Positions 7,781-10,083 of a stretch of DNA of 10,083 nt are shown here, in pieces. Made by a program: the position numbers and the translations under genes. The first letter of the stretch is position 1. Each line of letters starts with the position of its first letter. A model generated the notes under the pieces. The model was not told the DNA's origin. It searched no databases and saw only the letters and a program-made list of their open reading frames with translations. This DNA is from WJLY01 sp964399265 (lineage in GTDB: Bacteria; Joyebacterota; Joyebacteria; Joyebacterales; Joyebacteraceae): NCBI GenBank assembly GCA_964399265.1, contig CAYNQF010000088.1, positions 1 to 10,083 on the forward strand, read 5' to 3'.

Positions 7781-8464
7781 CTACCGTTCCCCGAAGATGG
7801 CGCGGCCTACCCTCACGATGGTCGCGCCCTCCTCGATGGCCACCTCGAAGTCGTTCGTCATGCCCATGGACAGGTGGTCCATGACGACTCCGGGTATGAC
7901 CGCCTCCTCGATGGTGTCCCGCAGGCCCCGGAGAGCCCTGAAGCATGGCCTCACGTCCTCCGGGTCGGGCAGGAACGCCCCGACGGTCATGAGCCCGACC
8001 ACCTTGAGACCGTCCAGGTCGGCCATCTCCGAGACCGCATCGACGGTCTCGTCGGGCTCGAGCCCGTACTTGCTCTCCTCGCCCGAGGTGTTCACCTCGA
8101 CGAGGACGTCGACCGCACTTCCTGCGGCCTCGGCCCGGCGAGAGATCTCCCGGGCAAGGCGCACGCTGTCGACCGACTGTATGACGTCGAACAGCTCGAG
8201 GGCCCTTGCGACCTTGTTGGTCTGGAGGTGGCCGACGAGGTGCTTCTCGACCGGGGGAAGGCCCGGGCCGAACTTCCGTTCGGCCTCCTGCACGCGGTTC
8301 TCGCCTATGCAGGTAGCGCCCGCCTCGATGGCCTCGACGATGCGGTCCCGCTCGACGGTCTTGGTCACCGCCACCAGCTTGACCTCGGAGGGGTCCCTGA
8401 AGACCCGTTCGGCCGCATCCTCAATCCTGGCAACAACCTGCAGGACGTTCTCGCGCACTCCCAA
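7781..8464 (-). CDS. yggS: PLP homeostasis protein (YggS/PLPBP family)
   Basis: A single-domain alanine-racemase-fold protein that binds pyridoxal 5'-phosphate without known catalysis and balances B6 vitamers and amino-acid pools. It has 227 residues. Lys35 in LVAVTKTV is the expected PLP Schiff-base lysine. Other signatures are IGENRVQE at 53-60, HLVGHLQTNK at 75-84 and the phosphate-binding C-terminal stretch from LSMGM at 198 to the end. The start at 8464 is TTG, with AAGGGGG about 10 bases upstream. A GTG two codons later (8458) is an alternative but lies farther from that site. It is the first gene of the minus-strand unit, about 35 bases from the predicted transcription start. Confidence 0.95.
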   Translation of the reverse strand: MGVRENVLQVVARIEDAAERVFRDPSEVKLVAVTKTVERDRIVEAIEAGATCIGENRVQEAERKFGPGLPPVEKHLVGHLQTNKVARALELFDVIQSVDSVRLAREISRRAEAAGSAVDVLVEVNTSGEESKYGLEPDETVDAVSEMADLDGLKVVGLMTVGAFLPDPEDVRPCFRALRGLRDTIEEAVIPGVVMDHLSMGMTNDFEVAIEEGATIVRVGRAIFGER

Positions 8465-8505
8465 GGACTGCCCACCCCCTTGTCCGGCGGTTCAACGAAG
8501 GAATC

Positions 8506-8534
8506 ATTATAGCCTGAGGGGCTTGGCCGAACAA
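8506..8534 (-). promoter_or_regulatory. Sigma-70-type promoter for the yggS-to-mltG unit
   Basis: On the minus strand the -35 box TTGTTC (8529-8534) is separated by exactly 17 bases from a perfect -10 box TATAAT (8506-8511). Transcription would begin near 8499, leaving a leader of about 35 bases before the yggS start. It stands out in a GC-rich region and is well placed. The -35 match is only TTG plus weaker positions. Confidence 0.7.
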
Positions 8535-8603
8535 TGCAAAAACCCGCCGCCTGAGAGGCCCCGATCCGCCCCTCCGCGATGTGCTCGCACCCCCGAAGTT
8601 CCT

Positions 8604-8632
8604 TTGCACAAACGGGTTACAGATGGTATCCT
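8604..8632 (+). promoter_or_regulatory. Candidate promoter for mvhD
   Basis: TTGCAC at 8604-8609 and TATCCT at 8627-8632 are separated by 17 bases, giving partial matches to the -35 and -10 consensus. Transcription would start near 8639, about 129 bases before the mvhD ATG. Orientation and position fit a divergent arrangement; the sequence match alone is moderate. Confidence 0.42.
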
Positions 8633-8767
8633 CGGTTGGATGGACGCGCCAGTGGCACGTCAGACGAGGCGGCCGGCGTCAAGACGAGGTGGTCGGCCCC
8701 GGACGAACGAGCCGGCGGGCGCACACGTCGCGGACCACATTCCACGAGGCAAACGACCGGAGCTTCC

Positions 8768-9235
8768 ATGGCAGAGCGCAAGGAAGGGACATTCAAGCCG
8801 AAGGTCATCGTCTTCTGCTGCAACTGGTGCGCGTACGCGGGGGCCGACCTCGCCGGCGTATCCAGGCTCAAGATATCCCCGCACTTCCGCATCGTGAGAA
8901 CGATGTGCTCGGGCCGCGTGGACCCGGAGCTGGTGCTGCAGGCGTTCCTGGCCGGCGCCGACGGCATCATGGTCGCCGGCTGCCATCCGGGCGAGTGCCA
9001 CTACATGGAGGGCAACTACAAGGCGATGCGCCGCGTGTCCTTCATGAAGCGTCTGCTGGAGGGGTTCGGCGTCGAGCCGGACAGGCTCGCGCTCGAGTGG
9101 GTCTCGGCGAGCGAGGGCACGAAGTTCCAGGAGGTCATCAACGCTTTCGTGGAGCGGATCGAGAAGCTCGGTCCGAGCCCGGTGAAGAAGGGCGTGGCCA
9201 CCGAGGAACACAGTTCGGAGCGGGCCGCGCGGTAG
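8768..9235 (+). CDS. mvhD: MvhD/FlpD-type [2Fe-2S] electron-transfer subunit
   Basis: A 155-residue protein of the methyl-viologen-reducing hydrogenase delta-subunit family. MvhD carries electrons between a hydrogenase or other oxidoreductase and heterodisulfide-reductase-like HdrA flavoproteins, often in electron bifurcation. Signatures are FCCNWCAYAGADLAGVSR at 16-33, CSGRV at 47-51 and AGCHPGECHYMEGNY at 70-84. The cysteines at 17, 18, 21, 47, 72 and 77 include the expected [2Fe-2S] ligands. The ATG at 8768 has GGAG 5 bases upstream; a longer frame upstream has no family resemblance. It is the only plus-strand gene here, with no hdr, hydrogenase or formate dehydrogenase gene beside it in the window. 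The tail after about residue 136 is charged and overlaps the convergent gene by 98 bases. Confidence 0.93.
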   Translation: MAERKEGTFKPKVIVFCCNWCAYAGADLAGVSRLKISPHFRIVRTMCSGRVDPELVLQAFLAGADGIMVAGCHPGECHYMEGNYKAMRRVSFMKRLLEGFGVEPDRLALEWVSASEGTKFQEVINAFVERIEKLGPSPVKKGVATEEHSSERAAR

Positions 9236-9692
9236 GCGCCGGGCCCGCCCGTTGCATGTACTTCCCCCACGCGGAGAAGAAGGCCACTTCCCCCTCGAAG
9301 CCGAGCGTCTTGTAGGGCTCGTCCCCGTCCCTGCAGAACCAGAGGTCGGACGCACCTTCGGGAAGGTCAGCGAGGTCCACCACGGTGAGCATTCCGGCCT
9401 CGCAGTTGGCGATGCCTTCCCTGAGCCACACGATGCCCGGCGAGTAGACGAGGTGCGTCAGCTCGTGCACCGGCACCTTGTACCTCAGGTCTTCGGGATA
9501 GCAGTCCTCGAAGACGGAGGTGAGCAAGATGCGCGAGTTCCTCGTGTCGCAGAAGCCGCGGATGCGGTGGCTCGTCACGTGGTCGCCCGCGGCCCTCTGC
9601 TCGAAGGCGCCTTCATCGACCGCGGCGGCGGCCTGGGTGGCCACCGCCGCGACCATGAGCAGAAGCAGTGAGCGAAGGCAGTTTCTTATCAC
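9138..9692 (-). CDS. Small secreted HExxH putative zinc metallopeptidase, possibly truncated
   Basis: A 184-residue protein beginning with a signal peptide: a basic start, a hydrophobic core at about 8-20, and an alanine-rich site near 20-24. The mature part has HELTH at 76-80 and WLREGIA at 89-95, where Glu92 may be the third zinc ligand. This resembles gluzincins of the peptidase MA type, including the preceding GFCDTRNSRILL stretch. The helical part that usually follows the active site is short. The last 33 or so residues are Pro/Arg/Ser-rich and lie antisense to mvhD, so the natural end may have been lost. The start is GTG at 9692, 7 bases after the thiolase stop, with GGAG 10 bases upstream, suggesting cotranscription. 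Substrate is unknown and activity is inferred only from motifs. Confidence 0.68.
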   Translation of the reverse strand: MIRNCLRSLLLLMVAAVATQAAAAVDEGAFEQRAAGDHVTSHRIRGFCDTRNSRILLTSVFEDCYPEDLRYKVPVHELTHLVYSPGIVWLREGIANCEAGMLTVVDLADLPEGASDLWFCRDGDEPYKTLGFEGEVAFFSAWGKYMQRAGPAPTARPAPNCVPRWPRPSSPGSDRASRSAPRKR

Positions 9693-9699
9693 GCCCGCG

Positions 9700-10083
9700 C
9701 TACTCCACCTTCTTGAACACGCACGAGACGACGGTGCGGTCGTTGCCGCCCATCGAGATCATGAGCGCGTAGGGCTTCTTGACGTCGATCTTCTGGCCGT
9801 CCGGCTTGCCCGTGAGCTGCATCACGATGTCCGCGGCCTGCCGCACACCGGTGCCGCCCGTGAAGTGGCCGTAGCCGATGAGGCCGCCCGACAGGTTCGT
9901 CGGGATGTCTCCGTCGGGAGCGGTGTGGCCCTCGCGAACGAAGTCGAACGACTCACCGTAACCGCAGAACCCGGACGCCTCGAGCGACAGGAGCCCGCCG
10001 ATCGTGAAGCAGTCGTGGACCTCCAGCATTCCGATGTCGTCGGTCGTGACGCCGGCCATGTCCATCGCCTGCTTGACGGCGCG
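9700..10083 (-). CDS. Thiolase (SCP-x/archaeal acetyl-CoA acetyltransferase-like), 5' part outside window
   Basis: The C-terminal 127 residues of a thiolase; the frame is open to the right edge, so the start and the nucleophilic cysteine are not visible. Signatures seen, counting from the window edge, are EVHDCF at 21-26, GFCGYGE at 38-44, NLSGGL at 63-68 and GYGHFTGGTG at 70-79 with the likely catalytic His73. The C-terminal MGGNDRTVV precedes the stop. The EVHDCF motif is typical of the SCP-x/archaeal branch, which condenses or cleaves acyl-CoA and often works with a DUF35 zinc/OB-fold partner. None follows it here; one could lie upstream. The usual GHPxGATG reads GHFTGGTG. The family is clear but the acyl-CoA substrate is not. 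Confidence 0.9.
   Translation of the reverse strand, partial: RAVKQAMDMAGVTTDDIGMLEVHDCFTIGGLLSLEASGFCGYGESFDFVREGHTAPDGDIPTNLSGGLIGYGHFTGGTGVRQAADIVMQLTGKPDGQKIDVKKPYALMISMGGNDRTVVSCVFKKVE

Larger units (their letters stand above)
8465..8767. promoter_or_regulatory. Divergent intergenic region between yggS and mvhD
   Basis: This 303-base stretch holds no convincing gene. It contains the yggS promoter on the minus strand and a candidate mvhD promoter on the plus strand, whose -35 boxes are about 70 bases apart. The mvhD leader would be about 130 bases. It contains a loose inverted pair, GTGGTC at 8689-8694 and GACCAC at 8733-8738, but no recognisable riboswitch, T-box or terminator. Open frames crossing it have no family resemblance. 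Confidence 0.6.

Noticed and set aside
8421..8609. Minus-strand 62-codon frame upstream of yggS
   Set aside because: It spans the predicted promoter and overlaps the yggS start in another frame; no ribosome site or family resemblance.
8640..8767. Possible riboswitch or small RNA in the mvhD leader
   Set aside because: Only a loose 6-base inverted pair was found, with no known aptamer consensus or terminator.
8660..9355. Minus-strand frame of 231 codons across mvhD
   Set aside because: Antisense to the well-conserved mvhD; no family resemblance.
9252..9671. Plus-strand frame of 139 codons downstream of mvhD
   Set aside because: It is the complement of the signal-peptide HExxH gene; the opposite strand has the recognisable motifs.

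Overview
The window is a compact, GC-rich bacterial chromosome segment. Eight genes run on the minus strand from about 8464 down past position 1. A single plus-strand gene sits at 8768-9235, and two more minus-strand genes lie at the right edge, one of them cut by the window end. The genes suggest a diderm-style, anaerobe-compatible bacterium from a poorly cultivated lineage: type 2 IleRS of the kind I associate with Bacteroidota and relatives, MvhD, and an archaeal/SCP-x-like thiolase. I place it only loosely near the FCB group or similar candidate phyla. No phage, transposon, CRISPR, rRNA or tRNA signal was found.

Left to centre (8534 down to 1): a promoter with an exact TATAAT box at 8506-8511 precedes a tightly packed transcription unit. 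Its order is yggS (PLP homeostasis), yggT (small membrane protein), a type I purine-nucleoside phosphorylase, ileS, a TraR/DksA-type zinc-finger regulator, lspA, a fused rluD-ruvX reading frame, and mltG (its last codons lie outside the window). Most joints are overlaps or gaps of 12 bases or fewer: the dksA-like gene and lspA overlap by 11 bases, lspA and rluD overlap as ATGA, pnp and ileS are 3 bases apart, yggT and pnp 7 bases, and ruvX and mltG 11 bases. The order resembles the Bacillus segment ylmE-ylmG-divIVA-ileS-ylyA-lspA-ylyB, but sepF, ylmH and divIVA are missing and a purine phosphorylase occupies their place.

Right side: a 303-base divergent regulatory region (8465-8767) carries a promoter for each direction. 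It is followed by a lone mvhD-type [2Fe-2S] electron-transfer gene (8768-9235). Converging on it from the right are a partial thiolase (9700-10083, 5' part outside the window) and, 7 bases behind it, a small secreted HExxH protein (9138-9692) whose 3' end runs 98 bases antisense into mvhD.

The points most worth a second look are four. RluD and RuvX are fused in frame with no stop between them. IleRS has GAHH in place of the HxGH signature, a variant tied to mupirocin hyper-resistance. MvhD stands alone without visible Hdr or hydrogenase partners. The mini-metallopeptidase appears truncated where it runs into mvhD.
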